Origin: SVTX01 sp964629615
GTDB lineage: Bacteria; Bacillota; Clostridia; Oscillospirales; CAG-272
Reading direction: 5' to 3'
Assembly: GCA_964629615.1 (NCBI GenBank)
Contig: CAZVUD010000007.1
Span: 1-49,171 of the forward strand
DNA: 49,171 bases
Shown here: positions 16,419 to 25,086 of the stretch, one piece after another
Layout of the letters: each line of letters begins with the position of its first letter
How positions within the stretch are numbered: position 1 is the stretch's first letter
Notes under the pieces: model-generated
The model's database searches: none
What the model saw: only the letters and a program-made list of their open reading frames with translations
What the model was told of the DNA's origin: nothing
Made by a program: the position numbers and the translations under genes

Positions 16419-16925
16419 TCAGACGTATTTGCAAAGCTCGCAATACAGTCCGTCGTCATATGTACAGCATACGGATATTCCGTCACGTGTAACTATATGT
16501 ATGAATTTTGTCTGGCAGAAGAAGGTATTGTATCTATACCTTTTCATGCTCTTTACTTTTTCCTTTATCTCTTTTTTATTTTCATCGGTCAATATCTCTA
16601 TATATTCTACCTCTGAAAGCGAGATAAGGCAAACGGTTATCCTGCGCTTTCCCCTTTGCTCATATATTGCAAAATCCGGGCTTTTTGATAAGTCTGCGCC
16701 CTCGCCCGTCGGAAAGAACACCTCGACCGTATATTCCTTTAAGACATACGACGACGCGATATATATAGCCAGACCGAGCATTACTATGCTGACAGTCTGT
16801 GCAAATGCAGGATAAGGAAATCCCTCTCTTCCCGCAAACAAAAACAGGAATACTCCGCCTGCAAACAAGAGCCACATTATGAGCTTTGCGTTTCTGTTTG
16901 CATTTTTCAATGTTTTTTTATACAT
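16419..16925 (-). CDS. Small membrane protein with a basic cytoplasmic domain
   Basis: Not assigned to a family. Residues 1-14 are basic, two hydrophobic helices follow (about 15-31 and 42-60), and then comes a soluble domain of about 105 residues with many Lys/Arg/Glu. Four cysteines lie in the last 31 residues (VCCTYDDGLYCELCKYV), as well as one in FFCQTKF. The layout resembles PH-like or YcxB-like membrane-associated proteins, but I cannot confirm this. GGGAG is eight bases before the ATG. It stands alone, between the PFOR terminator and the terminator of the carB-dapF operon. Confidence 0.7.
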   Translation of the reverse strand: MYKKTLKNANRNAKLIMWLLFAGGVFLFLFAGREGFPYPAFAQTVSIVMLGLAIYIASSYVLKEYTVEVFFPTGEGADLSKSPDFAIYEQRGKRRITVCLISLSEVEYIEILTDENKKEIKEKVKSMKRYRYNTFFCQTKFIHIVTRDGISVCCTYDDGLYCELCKYV

Positions 16926-16954
16926 ATGTAAAGCTCCCTTTATATTTTGTAACA

Positions 16955-16984
16955 GAGAGCCGCGGAAAGATCACCGCGGCTCTC
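16955..16984 (-). terminator. Terminator of the carA-carB-dapF operon
   Basis: An 11-bp GC-rich stem (GAGAGCCGCGG/CCGCGGCTCTC) with an 8-base loop lies 20 bp past the fusion gene stop. Confidence 0.75.
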
Positions 16985-17004
16985 ATTTCTTTTTTTGACC
17001 TGTA

Positions 17005-20000
17005 TCAGATCTTCTTTGTTCCTTCAAACGAAAGCACTGCGTTACCCGTCAAGGTTACATTGTCCTTGCCGACTCTTACGGTAAGGTCGCCGCCGCGCAC
17101 CTTAACGGTTATATCCTTGTCTATATCGCAAAGACCGCACTTGACAGCCGTAACTGCCGCCGCGCAAGCACCTGTTCCGCATGCAAGCGTTTCGCCTGCT
17201 CCTCTTTCCCATACTCTCATCTTTATGGTACGTCTGTTTACGACTCTTATAAACTCAACATTCGTCCTGTCAGAGAACAAAGGAGAGAATTCAAACAAGG
17301 GTCCGACCTTCTCTATATTAAGGTCGTCAACTCTGTCCTCAAATACTACCGTGTGGAGATTTCCGAGAAGCAGACATGTGATCTTATATTCCTTGCCGCC
17401 GATAACAGCAGGACGCATCACTATCTCCTTATCCGTATCGATATTTACAGGCAAGAGCTTGGGATCGAACTCGTATCTGCCCGTATCGACAGTGACAGCT
17501 CCGACCTCGTCATTTGAAATTATCGCATGTGCAGTTCTCTGTCCGCTCCATGTGTCGATGGTCATATCCGTGACCTCAACTATGCCGTTGTCGTAAAGAT
17601 ACTTAGCCACACATCTTACTGCGTTTGCGGCAAGCTTTCCTTCACTTCCGTCGCTGTTGAATATCTTCATCTTGGAATCAGAATGCTTGGAGCGCTCTAT
17701 AAGTATAAGTCCGTCAGCTCCAATTCCCGTATGCCTGTTGCAAAGCTGGAGAGCCAAGGATTCGGGACAGCGTATGGAGGAATCGCGGTTATCAACAACT
17801 ATATAGTCGTTTCCGAGAGTTTCCATCTTGCAGAACTTAAGGTTCATTCTTTCGCTTCTCATATTGTTGAGATCCACAAGCTCGGTGTTGTGCTCGCTCC
17901 ATCTGCCTGCGATAGCATCTGCAAGCGCATTTGCGGTATCTATTGCCGTGAGCACCGCGATAGAAAGCTGGATAGCCTTTCTGTGAAGGCTTATGAACTC
18001 ATCTACGGTATTATCTATGATAGCTCCCGTATATACTATGTAGCTTATCTTGCCCTCATCCATGAGGTTGAATACATCGTCGCTCTCGCCGACATTCTGA
18101 AGTATTGTAACGTCTATTCCAAGCCTTGCTATGGATGCGGCAGTTCCGGGAGTTGCATATATTTTCATGCCGACATCATAAAATTTCTTTGCAACAGAAA
18201 CTATCTCGTTGTAGCTTCTGTCATCTACGGACAGAAATACGCCGACATCGGAATGCATCTCGGGGTGATCTATCTTAAAGCCTGCCGCTATAAGTCCCTT
18301 ATAGATAGCCTCGTTGAGCGTCTTGCCAATTCCAAGCACTTCGCCTGTGGACTTCATCTCAGGACCGAGCTGTGTATTTACATCATTGAGCTTTTCAAAT
18401 GAGAACACGGGAACCTTTACCGCGTAGTACGGAGGAACCTTGTAAAGTCCTGTTCCATATCCGAGATATGCAAGCTTCTTGCCTACCATTACCTTGGACG
18501 CAAGATCGACCATGGGCACGCCCGTCACCTTGCTGATATAAGGTATAGTTCTCGACGCACGGGGATTTACCTCGATAACGTAAAGCTCATTGTTGTATAT
18601 AAGATACTGTATGTTTACAAGGCCCTTAGTTCCAAGTCTGAGTGCAAGCGTTGTGGAGCAATCTATTATCTTCTGACGCATCGCATCGCTGAGATTATAG
18701 GGAGGATACACCGCGATAGAGTCGCCCGAATGTATTCCCGCGCGCTCGATATGCTCCATGATACCGGGGATAAGCACATCCTCGCCGTCACTGATAACAT
18801 CCACCTCAAGCTCTGTTCCCTGCATGTACTTGTCAACAAGAACAGGGTTTTCTATGCCGCTCTGAAGTATCTTATCCATATAAACGGATATATCCTTATC
18901 CTCGTGAGCAATTACCATGTTCTGTCCGCCGATAACATAGGAGGGACGTACCAAAACGGGATATCCGAGCTTGTTTGCGGCAGATATAGCCTCTTCCTTT
19001 GTCATAACGCCGATACCCGAGGGACGCTTGATGCCGCATTCCTCAAGGAGCGCCTCAAATCTCGCTCTGTCCTCGGCAAGGTCGATACCGTCAGCTGATG
19101 TACCAAGCACCTTTACGCCCATCTTATCAAGGAAGTTTGTAAGCTTGATCGCCGTCTGACCGCCAAATGCAACAACTACGCCTATCGGATCCTCAAGCTT
19201 GATTATATCATATACATCCTCGGGCGTAAGCGGCTCAAAATACAGTCTGTCGGCTATATCAAAGTCAGTCGATACGGTTTCGGGATTATTGTTGATTATG
19301 GCAACGTCATATCCCATCTCCTTAAGCGCCCATACGCAATGCACGGAGGAATAGTCAAATTCTATACCCTGACCTATTCTGATAGGTCCCGAGCCGAGCA
19401 CGAGCACGGTGTCCTTTTCGTGATCAAGGAAATATCTCGCCTCGTCATTTTCTATGTCATCGTGAGTTCCGTAGAAATACGGCTTTTCACATGATATCTC
19501 GCCTGCACATGTATCTACCATCTTGTATGCCGAGGGGCGATGATAAGGCACATGCGCGCCCGTGATCCTTTCAAGTGCGGCATCTGTATATCCGAGCTTC
19601 TTTGCCTTAAGATATGTGTCGCCGTCAAGCTGCTTTCCGTACTCCGAGCTTATCTCGTCCTCAAAATCCGCAAGCTTTTTGAGCTTATTGAGGAAGAATC
19701 TGTCTATCTTTGTTATATTATATATATCGTCTATTGATACGCCTGCCTTCAAAGCCTCGAAAACTCTGAAAAGTCGCATATCGTCAGTCTTTTTGAGAGC
19801 TGTGAGAGGATCATTTCCAAGCAAGGACTTCTTGGGGTTCAAGGTATCCATGCCTATCTCCGCGCCGCGCACTGCCTTCATGAGTGCTTCCTCAAACGAG
19901 GGAGCTATCGACATGACCTCACCCGTTGCCTTCATCTGCGTGCCGAGCTTTCTCTGGGACTGCGCAAACTTATCAAAGGGCCACTTGGGGAACTTAAGCA

Positions 20001-21060
20001 CGCAATAGTCTACAGACGGCTCAAAGCAAGCATATGTCTTGCCCGTGATCTCATTTTTGATCTCGTCAAGCGTGTATCCGAGCGCGATCTGCGCAGATAC
20101 CTTGGCAATGGGATATCCCGTAGCCTTGGACGCGAGCGCAGAGGAACGCGAAACACGGGGATTTACCTCAATTACCGAATATGTATCGCTGTCGGGATCA
20201 AGTGCAAACTGACAGTTGCATCCGCCCTCTATGCCAAGCTCCTCGATGATATCAAGAGCCGCTGTACGGAGCATGCCATATTCATGGCTTGAAAGTGTAA
20301 GCGCAGGAGCGCAAACGATAGAGTCACCCGTATGAACTCCGACAGGGTCAAAGTTCTCCATAGAGCAGATAGCTATCTTATTGCCCGCATGGTCGCGCAT
20401 TACCTCAAATTCTATCTCTTTCCAGCCGTATATGTATTTTTCAACAAGTATCTGGGTTATGGGGGACTGCTCAAGACCATTGGCAGCGACCTCATTCATT
20501 TCCTCCTCATTGTAGGCAACACCGCCGCCAAATCCGCCGAGGGTAAATGCAGGGCGAATGATAACGGGATAGCCTATCTTTTCCGCTATCGCCTTGGACT
20601 CCTCAAGAGTATTGGCAATATCGGAGGGCACGAGGGGCTGACCGATCTTTATCATAGTCTCCTTGAAAAGCTCTCTGTCCTCAGCCTTGATTATGGCTTC
20701 CGCATCTGTACCGAGCAGGCGGACTCCGTGGCTCTCAAGCCAGCCCTCCTTGTGGAGCTGCATGGCAAGTGTAAGTCCTGTCTGACCGCCGAGGGTAGCA
20801 AGGATGGAATCGGGCTTTTCCTGTTCTATTATTCTCTTGACCGTTGCAAGCGTGAGCGGCTCCAGATATATCTCGTCCGCCATTGCCTTATCGGTCATTA
20901 TGGTTGCAGGGTTTGAATTGAGAAGGATGGTGTTTATGCCGCATCTTTTAAGCACTCTGCAAGCCTGTGCGCCTGCATAGTCAAATTCAGCTGCCTGACC
21001 TATAACGATAGGTCCTGATCCTATTACGAGTACCTTTTTTATATTCTTATCAAGTGGCAT
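17005..21060 (-). CDS. carB: Carbamoyl-phosphate synthase large subunit fused to a DapF-like domain lacking one catalytic Cys
   Basis: Residues 1-1071 are a complete CarB. The first ATP-grasp half has GSGPIVIGQAAEFDYAG and NPRVSRSSALASKATGYP, the second has GSGPIRIGQGIEFDYSS and GIMEHIERAGIHSGDS, and the MGS-like allosteric domain ends at about ALADAIAGRWSEHN. A linker (TELVDLNNMRSER) then leads without a stop into a full-length 280-residue diaminopimelate epimerase-like domain starting MNLKFCKMETLGNDYIVVDN (codon 17845-17847). In it the usual MCGNG around the first catalytic cysteine reads LAANA (Ala codon 17629-17631), while the second cysteine is kept in ETLACGTGAC (17179-17181). Epimerisation by the two-base mechanism should therefore fail. 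ATG 21060 fits the CarB N-terminus; an ATG at 21066 overlaps the carA stop. Together with carA it forms an operon. The epimerase domain may now be structural or regulatory. Confidence 0.95.
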   Translation of the reverse strand: MPLDKNIKKVLVIGSGPIVIGQAAEFDYAGAQACRVLKRCGINTILLNSNPATIMTDKAMADEIYLEPLTLATVKRIIEQEKPDSILATLGGQTGLTLAMQLHKEGWLESHGVRLLGTDAEAIIKAEDRELFKETMIKIGQPLVPSDIANTLEESKAIAEKIGYPVIIRPAFTLGGFGGGVAYNEEEMNEVAANGLEQSPITQILVEKYIYGWKEIEFEVMRDHAGNKIAICSMENFDPVGVHTGDSIVCAPALTLSSHEYGMLRTAALDIIEELGIEGGCNCQFALDPDSDTYSVIEVNPRVSRSSALASKATGYPIAKVSAQIALGYTLDEIKNEITGKTYACFEPSVDYCVLKFPKWPFDKFAQSQRKLGTQMKATGEVMSIAPSFEEALMKAVRGAEIGMDTLNPKKSLLGNDPLTALKKTDDMRLFRVFEALKAGVSIDDIYNITKIDRFFLNKLKKLADFEDEISSEYGKQLDGDTYLKAKKLGYTDAALERITGAHVPYHRPSAYKMVDTCAGEISCEKPYFYGTHDDIENDEARYFLDHEKDTVLVLGSGPIRIGQGIEFDYSSVHCVWALKEMGYDVAIINNNPETVSTDFDIADRLYFEPLTPEDVYDIIKLEDPIGVVVAFGGQTAIKLTNFLDKMGVKVLGTSADGIDLAEDRARFEALLEECGIKRPSGIGVMTKEEAISAANKLGYPVLVRPSYVIGGQNMVIAHEDKDISVYMDKILQSGIENPVLVDKYMQGTELEVDVISDGEDVLIPGIMEHIERAGIHSGDSIAVYPPYNLSDAMRQKIIDCSTTLALRLGTKGLVNIQYLIYNNELYVIEVNPRASRTIPYISKVTGVPMVDLASKVMVGKKLAYLGYGTGLYKVPPYYAVKVPVFSFEKLNDVNTQLGPEMKSTGEVLGIGKTLNEAIYKGLIAAGFKIDHPEMHSDVGVFLSVDDRSYNEIVSVAKKFYDVGMKIYATPGTAASIARLGIDVTILQNVGESDDVFNLMDEGKISYIVYTGAIIDNTVDEFISLHRKAIQLSIAVLTAIDTANALADAIAGRWSEHNTELVDLNNMRSERMNLKFCKMETLGNDYIVVDNRDSSIRCPESLALQLCNRHTGIGADGLILIERSKHSDSKMKIFNSDGSEGKLAANAVRCVAKYLYDNGIVEVTDMTIDTWSGQRTAHAIISNDEVGAVTVDTGRYEFDPKLLPVNIDTDKEIVMRPAVIGGKEYKITCLLLGNLHTVVFEDRVDDLNIEKVGPLFEFSPLFSDRTNVEFIRVVNRRTIKMRVWERGAGETLACGTGACAAAVTAVKCGLCDIDKDITVKVRGGDLTVRVGKDNVTLTGNAVLSFEGTKKI

Positions 21061-21062
21061 GA

Positions 21063-22148
21063 TCATCTATCCTCCTGTTCGTTAAAGCTGTCCATAAGAT
21101 CGCAGAACCTGTCAAACATCACACGCGCATCCTTGTTCTTTGTATTTGCGTCGGGTCTGAATTGGCAGGATATCGCATATCTGCCCTCATAATCTATTCC
21201 CTCGACCGTGTTGTCGTTCTTGTTGGAATATCTGATGTGTGCAAATGTCGGTAACGTCGCATGATTTACCGTATATCCGTGATTCTGCTCTGTTATGTAT
21301 ACTCTGCCGCTCAGCTTATCAAGCACGGGCTGATTGGATCCTCTGTGTCCGTATTTGAGCTTTCTTGTGATAGCACCTGCACACAGGGCAAGCATCTGGT
21401 GACCGAGTCCTATCGCAAGTATGGGCAGCTTGGAGAATATCTTTCTTATCTCAAGTGTTATCTTTATGTTATCCTTGGGGTCGCCGGGTCCGTCTGAAAG
21501 AACGACACCGTCAAAGCCTCCCTCAAGTATCTCGGATGCAGGTGTATACGCAGGAAACACGGTAACACTGCAATCCATATTCAAAAGTGAATCTATAAGG
21601 TCGCGTCTTGCGCCGAGATCATAGAGCGCCACTTTATATTTTGCGCCCTCCTTCTCTATATGCAACACGTCGCTTCTTGTGACCTTTTCTACTGGATTTT
21701 CGATCTTATGTGTGAGAAGATCGTCAGGAACTATGGGATCGGGAAGAGTGTCGGTTATTACCGCATTCATATTTCCGTACTCACGCAATATCTTGGTTAT
21801 TGCACGGGTATCCACTCCGCACACGCCAACGACGTTATTTTCCTTGAGATATGTATCAAGGCGTCCGTCGCAACGGTAATTTGAGGGATCCTCGCTTATC
21901 TCCCTGACAACGAATGCACCGACCTGTATCTTGTCGGATTGGAGATCCTCCTTGATCACGCCGTAATTTCCGATAAGCGGAAATGTGCTGACCACTATCT
22001 GACCGTAATTTGATGGATCGGTCAGGTTTTCAAGATAACCGACAACGCCTGTATTGAAGGTTATCTCGCCGACCACTCTGCCGTCTGCGCCGAATGATCT
22101 TCCTTCAAAGACTTGTCCGTTCTGTAAAATGATGTAGACTTTTTTCAT
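21063..22148 (-). CDS. carA: Carbamoyl-phosphate synthase small subunit with a dead glutaminase site
   Basis: The 361-residue protein has both CarA domains: the N-terminal domain (GEITFNTGVVGYLENLTDPS) and the class I amidotransferase domain (about 170-361, with LSDGPGDPKD and YGHRGSNQPV). CarA normally hydrolyses glutamine and channels ammonia to CarB. Here the nucleophile elbow reads ILAIGLGHQ instead of the usual GICLGHQ, so the catalytic Cys is Gly247 (codon GGA at 21408-21410). The HPE motif reads RPD, giving Arg331 and Asp333 in place of the catalytic His and Glu. All three triad positions are changed, while the fold-defining motifs are kept. The start ATG 22148 follows AAAGG. Its stop overlaps the next gene's start region. 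The complex is probably ammonia-dependent, by analogy with vertebrate CPS I. Confidence 0.95.
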   Translation of the reverse strand: MKKVYIILQNGQVFEGRSFGADGRVVGEITFNTGVVGYLENLTDPSNYGQIVVSTFPLIGNYGVIKEDLQSDKIQVGAFVVREISEDPSNYRCDGRLDTYLKENNVVGVCGVDTRAITKILREYGNMNAVITDTLPDPIVPDDLLTHKIENPVEKVTRSDVLHIEKEGAKYKVALYDLGARRDLIDSLLNMDCSVTVFPAYTPASEILEGGFDGVVLSDGPGDPKDNIKITLEIRKIFSKLPILAIGLGHQMLALCAGAITRKLKYGHRGSNQPVLDKLSGRVYITEQNHGYTVNHATLPTFAHIRYSNKNDNTVEGIDYEGRYAISCQFRPDANTKNKDARVMFDRFCDLMDSFNEQEDR

Positions 22149-22245
22149 AAGCTTTACCTTTCCGAGAGAATACATCTCCCATTATGAAAATAGTTTTGTG
22201 TAACGCAATCGCCGTCATCTGCCCGAGCGTATGCGCATATTGGAT

Positions 22246-22267
22246 AGCGTTCTTTTAAAAGAACGCT
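22246..22267. promoter_or_regulatory. Perfect 22-bp palindrome between cca and carA
   Basis: Two AGCGTTCTTTT arms form an exact inverted repeat 21 bp after the cca stop and about 100 bp before carA. No U-run follows on the minus strand, so it is a poor terminator; it may be an operator for the carA operon. No convincing promoter was found here. Confidence 0.4.
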
Positions 22268-22287
22268 TCAAAGAAAGCTTTTATATA

Positions 22288-23457
22288 TCATTTAATGTCT
22301 TTGTATTTTTCAGAGGTTATTTTTATAAGTGCGCTCTTCTGATCTGTTTTCGGATCTTCTATCACCTGACGCAAGACATCCTGAAGTATCAGAGATATGA
22401 TCTTTCCGCTGTATCCCATAGCCTTTACGTCATTTCCGTTTATTTCAAGATCCTTTATATTTACGCAAGCCCCGCACTCTGACTGGTGCCTGACTCGCTC
22501 ACACATATCCTTTTCTCCGTAAAGCAGGCAAGCATCGCATGCAAGAGGTCCGTATAAATGCATGATCTCTCTTGCGCACACATCGCTGTCATAAAAATGC
22601 GGCTTTTGCATGAGCATCCTTATATCATCGCAAAGCTTATTTGAGAGCTTAAGATCCTCTATTTTTGCATCCTTGCTGTCAAGAAGTAGCGCTGCCATGC
22701 GGCATGCAGGGCTTTTCGGTACAAGATCGAGCCTCATGCTTGGTTTATTCAGCCCACGCACCAGCATGTCCTGTATCCCAAGGTCGAATATCATGTCAAC
22801 TCCCCTGTCGGCGCCGTCCGAGCAGATGATGCCGAAAAGCTCGCTCGTCTTTCGCTCCTGCGATATGTCCGAGAGCTTATATCCAAGCTCTCTTGCCGCA
22901 GAGTATGTTTCTTTTTCTATCTCAAAGCCAAGCCTTGAAGCAAATCGCAGTGCGCGTAATATCCTGAGTGCATCCTCCGTAAATCTCACGCGCGGATCGC
23001 CCACACAGCGGATGATCTTATTTTTTATGTCATCTCTGCCGCCAAACGGATCGAATATCTCGCCGTCTTTATTCTGAGCCATCGCATTTACCGTAAGATC
23101 CCTGCGGGAGAGATCCTGTATGATATCCCTTGTATACTCAACACTTGAAGGATGTCTTGAGTCAAGATATTCTCCGTCGCACCGAAGTGTAGTTATCTCA
23201 TACACCTCGCCATTCATATACACTGAAACCGTACCGTGCTTGATGCCTGTAGGAATCACCCGTATATTCTCGTCTTCAAATATTTTGACCGTGTTTTCAG
23301 GTAGAGATGTAGTGGCTATATCGTGATCCTTCGGCACACACCCCATTATACGGTCGCGAACACATCCGCCGACTGTATATGCAAGCTCACCGTGTGATGC
23401 AAGGATATCTATTATCCTTATAACATCCATCGGGATATCCGAAAATCCCCTTTCCAT
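22288..23457 (-). CDS. cca: CCA tRNA nucleotidyltransferase
   Basis: Class II nucleotidyltransferase that adds or repairs the 3' CCA end of tRNAs. The 389-residue protein has the motif order of the family: GGCVRDR (30-36), the metal-binding DxD at Asp44/Asp46 in KDHDIATTS, RRDLTVNAMA, the DPFGG motif, and EDALRILRALRFASRLGF. The C-terminal region (KAMGYSGKIISLILQDVLRQV) is also typical. I see no HD-domain motif, so this form is probably limited to CCA addition. ATG 23457 has GGAGG five bases upstream and a strong promoter at 23499-23527. Confidence 0.93.
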   Translation of the reverse strand: MERGFSDIPMDVIRIIDILASHGELAYTVGGCVRDRIMGCVPKDHDIATTSLPENTVKIFEDENIRVIPTGIKHGTVSVYMNGEVYEITTLRCDGEYLDSRHPSSVEYTRDIIQDLSRRDLTVNAMAQNKDGEIFDPFGGRDDIKNKIIRCVGDPRVRFTEDALRILRALRFASRLGFEIEKETYSAARELGYKLSDISQERKTSELFGIICSDGADRGVDMIFDLGIQDMLVRGLNKPSMRLDLVPKSPACRMAALLLDSKDAKIEDLKLSNKLCDDIRMLMQKPHFYDSDVCAREIMHLYGPLACDACLLYGEKDMCERVRHQSECGACVNIKDLEINGNDVKAMGYSGKIISLILQDVLRQVIEDPKTDQKSALIKITSEKYKDIK

Positions 23458-23498
23458 CGCAACCTCCGCCCAATTTTGATCATACTATGCTATATTAT

Positions 23499-23527
23499 AT
23501 TATATATTATACAGACCGATTAGTCAA
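23499..23527 (-). promoter_or_regulatory. Sigma-A-type promoter for cca
   Basis: TTGACT (23522-23527) and TATAAT (23499-23504) on the minus strand, 17-base spacer, in a run of TATA repeats. Confidence 0.75.
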
Positions 23528-23589
23528 GAGAAAATTTCATCAATATATGCGTGTATTTTTATATTTTTTTGTTCTTATGATCAAAAGTG

Positions 23590-23618
23590 TTGACAATCCC
23601 GTCTGTTTTTGGTATAAT
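23590..23618 (+). promoter_or_regulatory. Consensus sigma-A promoter for the flavoprotein gene
   Basis: A perfect TTGACA (23590-23595) and TATAAT (23613-23618) with a 17-base spacer, 66 bp before the ATG. Confidence 0.88.
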
Positions 23619-23684
23619 GGAAAATGGATCAATGTGTATATAATTTAATGATGATATTTCGCTTTTTTGAAAGGAAACATAAAC

Positions 23685-25070
23685 ATGAAAACTAATGTTG
23701 CTATCATAGGCGGCGGCATCGGCGGACTTATGGCTGCCTATAAAATAAAGCAGAATTCCGCTGACACTGATGTTACTATAATAGAGCTCGGACACGAGCT
23801 TGAAAAGCGCCATTGCCCTGCAGGTCACAACAAGGCATGCGTACATTGCAAGGTGTGCTCCATAACAGGCGGATACGCAGGTGCAGGTGCATTCTCGGAC
23901 GGCAAATTCAACATAGGAACAGCATACGGCGGACACATGGGCGAGGAGCTTGGCGAGAGAGTTGCCATGAAATATATAACCGAGGTAGACCATGTGCTTG
24001 AAAGCTTTGCCGACGACTACCCTCCGCTCTACAGATCAAGCGAGGAGCTTAAGCTCAAGTGTCTGCAAAACAACCTCCGTCTTTTGGACATGAACGTACG
24101 CCACTTGGGCACGGACAAGAACTTCAAGACCATGCAGAAGCTCATAGAATGGTTAAGAGAGCACAATGTTACCATGCTCTCGGGCACGGAATGCAGGTCT
24201 GTTGACAAGACAGATGACGGATATTGCCTGAACATCGTCAAGAAGAATGAAGAAAGCACCATCCTTTCTGACAAGATAATAATTGCAACAGGACGAAGCG
24301 GCGCAGAATTCGTAAGCTCATTCTGTAACAAATTCGGTATCAAGATGAACTCCAACTCTGTCGATATCGGCGTAAGAGTTGAGATGAAGGACATAATCTG
24401 GAGAGAGTTCTCAAAGGTGATATATGAGCCCAAGATACTCTACAAGACAAAGACATTTGAGGACAGAACGAGAATGTTCTGCTTTAATCAGGGCGGTCTT
24501 GTTTCGGCTGAAAACAATCACGGCGTTATAACCGCAAACGGTCACAGCTTTGCAGAGCCCGAGAAAAAGACCGAGAACTGCAACTTTGCGATACTTAACT
24601 CCATACACTTCAATGGAAACTTCAACAAGCCCACCGAATATGCAGAGAACATAGCAAGAAACATGAACTTTGCAGGTGATGGCAATATAATCGTTCAGAG
24701 ATTCGGAGATCTCGTTCGCGGTCGCCGCACAAATGCGCACCGCCTTGGAGCGAACTCGGTTATCCCCACGATGCAGGCTTACCCGGGAGATCTCTCGATA
24801 GTTCTTCCCTACCGCGCGCTCACCAACATAATAGAAACCATATATGCACTTGACAAGGTCGCTCCCGGAACAGCTAACGACGACACATTGCTTTACGGCT
24901 GTGAAAACAAATATTACAGCATCCGCCCCGAGCACAACGGCAAGTTTGAGGTAATGGACGGCGCATACATAATAGGCGACGGAAGCGGCGTTACACGCGG
25001 ACTTTCACAGGCGGGAGCTATGGGTATTTTTGTTGCGGATGTTATCTGCGGCAAGGAATACGAGGATTAA
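23685..25070 (+). CDS. FAD-dependent dehydrogenase (COG2509 type)
   Basis: The N-terminus has a Rossmann FAD-binding motif (AIIGGGIGGLMAAYK, GxGxxG at 9-14). A second FAD/NAD segment is DKIIIATGRSGAE, and the C-terminal motif GAYIIGDGSGVTRGLSQAG binds the flavin. Residues 44-58 carry a C-x7-C-x2-C-x2-C pattern (Cys44, 52, 55, 58) in front of GAGAFSDGK, which could bind an Fe-S cluster or zinc. Members of this family are described only as uncharacterised FAD-dependent dehydrogenases; the substrate is unknown. GAAAGGA precedes the ATG at 23685, and a perfect promoter suggests strong expression. It is probably co-transcribed with the YiiX-like gene 16 bp downstream. Confidence 0.85.
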   Translation: MKTNVAIIGGGIGGLMAAYKIKQNSADTDVTIIELGHELEKRHCPAGHNKACVHCKVCSITGGYAGAGAFSDGKFNIGTAYGGHMGEELGERVAMKYITEVDHVLESFADDYPPLYRSSEELKLKCLQNNLRLLDMNVRHLGTDKNFKTMQKLIEWLREHNVTMLSGTECRSVDKTDDGYCLNIVKKNEESTILSDKIIIATGRSGAEFVSSFCNKFGIKMNSNSVDIGVRVEMKDIIWREFSKVIYEPKILYKTKTFEDRTRMFCFNQGGLVSAENNHGVITANGHSFAEPEKKTENCNFAILNSIHFNGNFNKPTEYAENIARNMNFAGDGNIIVQRFGDLVRGRRTNAHRLGANSVIPTMQAYPGDLSIVLPYRALTNIIETIYALDKVAPGTANDDTLLYGCENKYYSIRPEHNGKFEVMDGAYIIGDGSGVTRGLSQAGAMGIFVADVICGKEYED

Positions 25071-25086
25071 ACCGAGGAACTCGGCT

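Noticed and set aside
17845..17868. Separate dapF gene starting at 17847
   Set aside because: There is no stop codon between the CarB and DapF parts and no good ribosome binding site before the internal ATG. A separate reinitiation product cannot be excluded, but fusion is the simpler reading.
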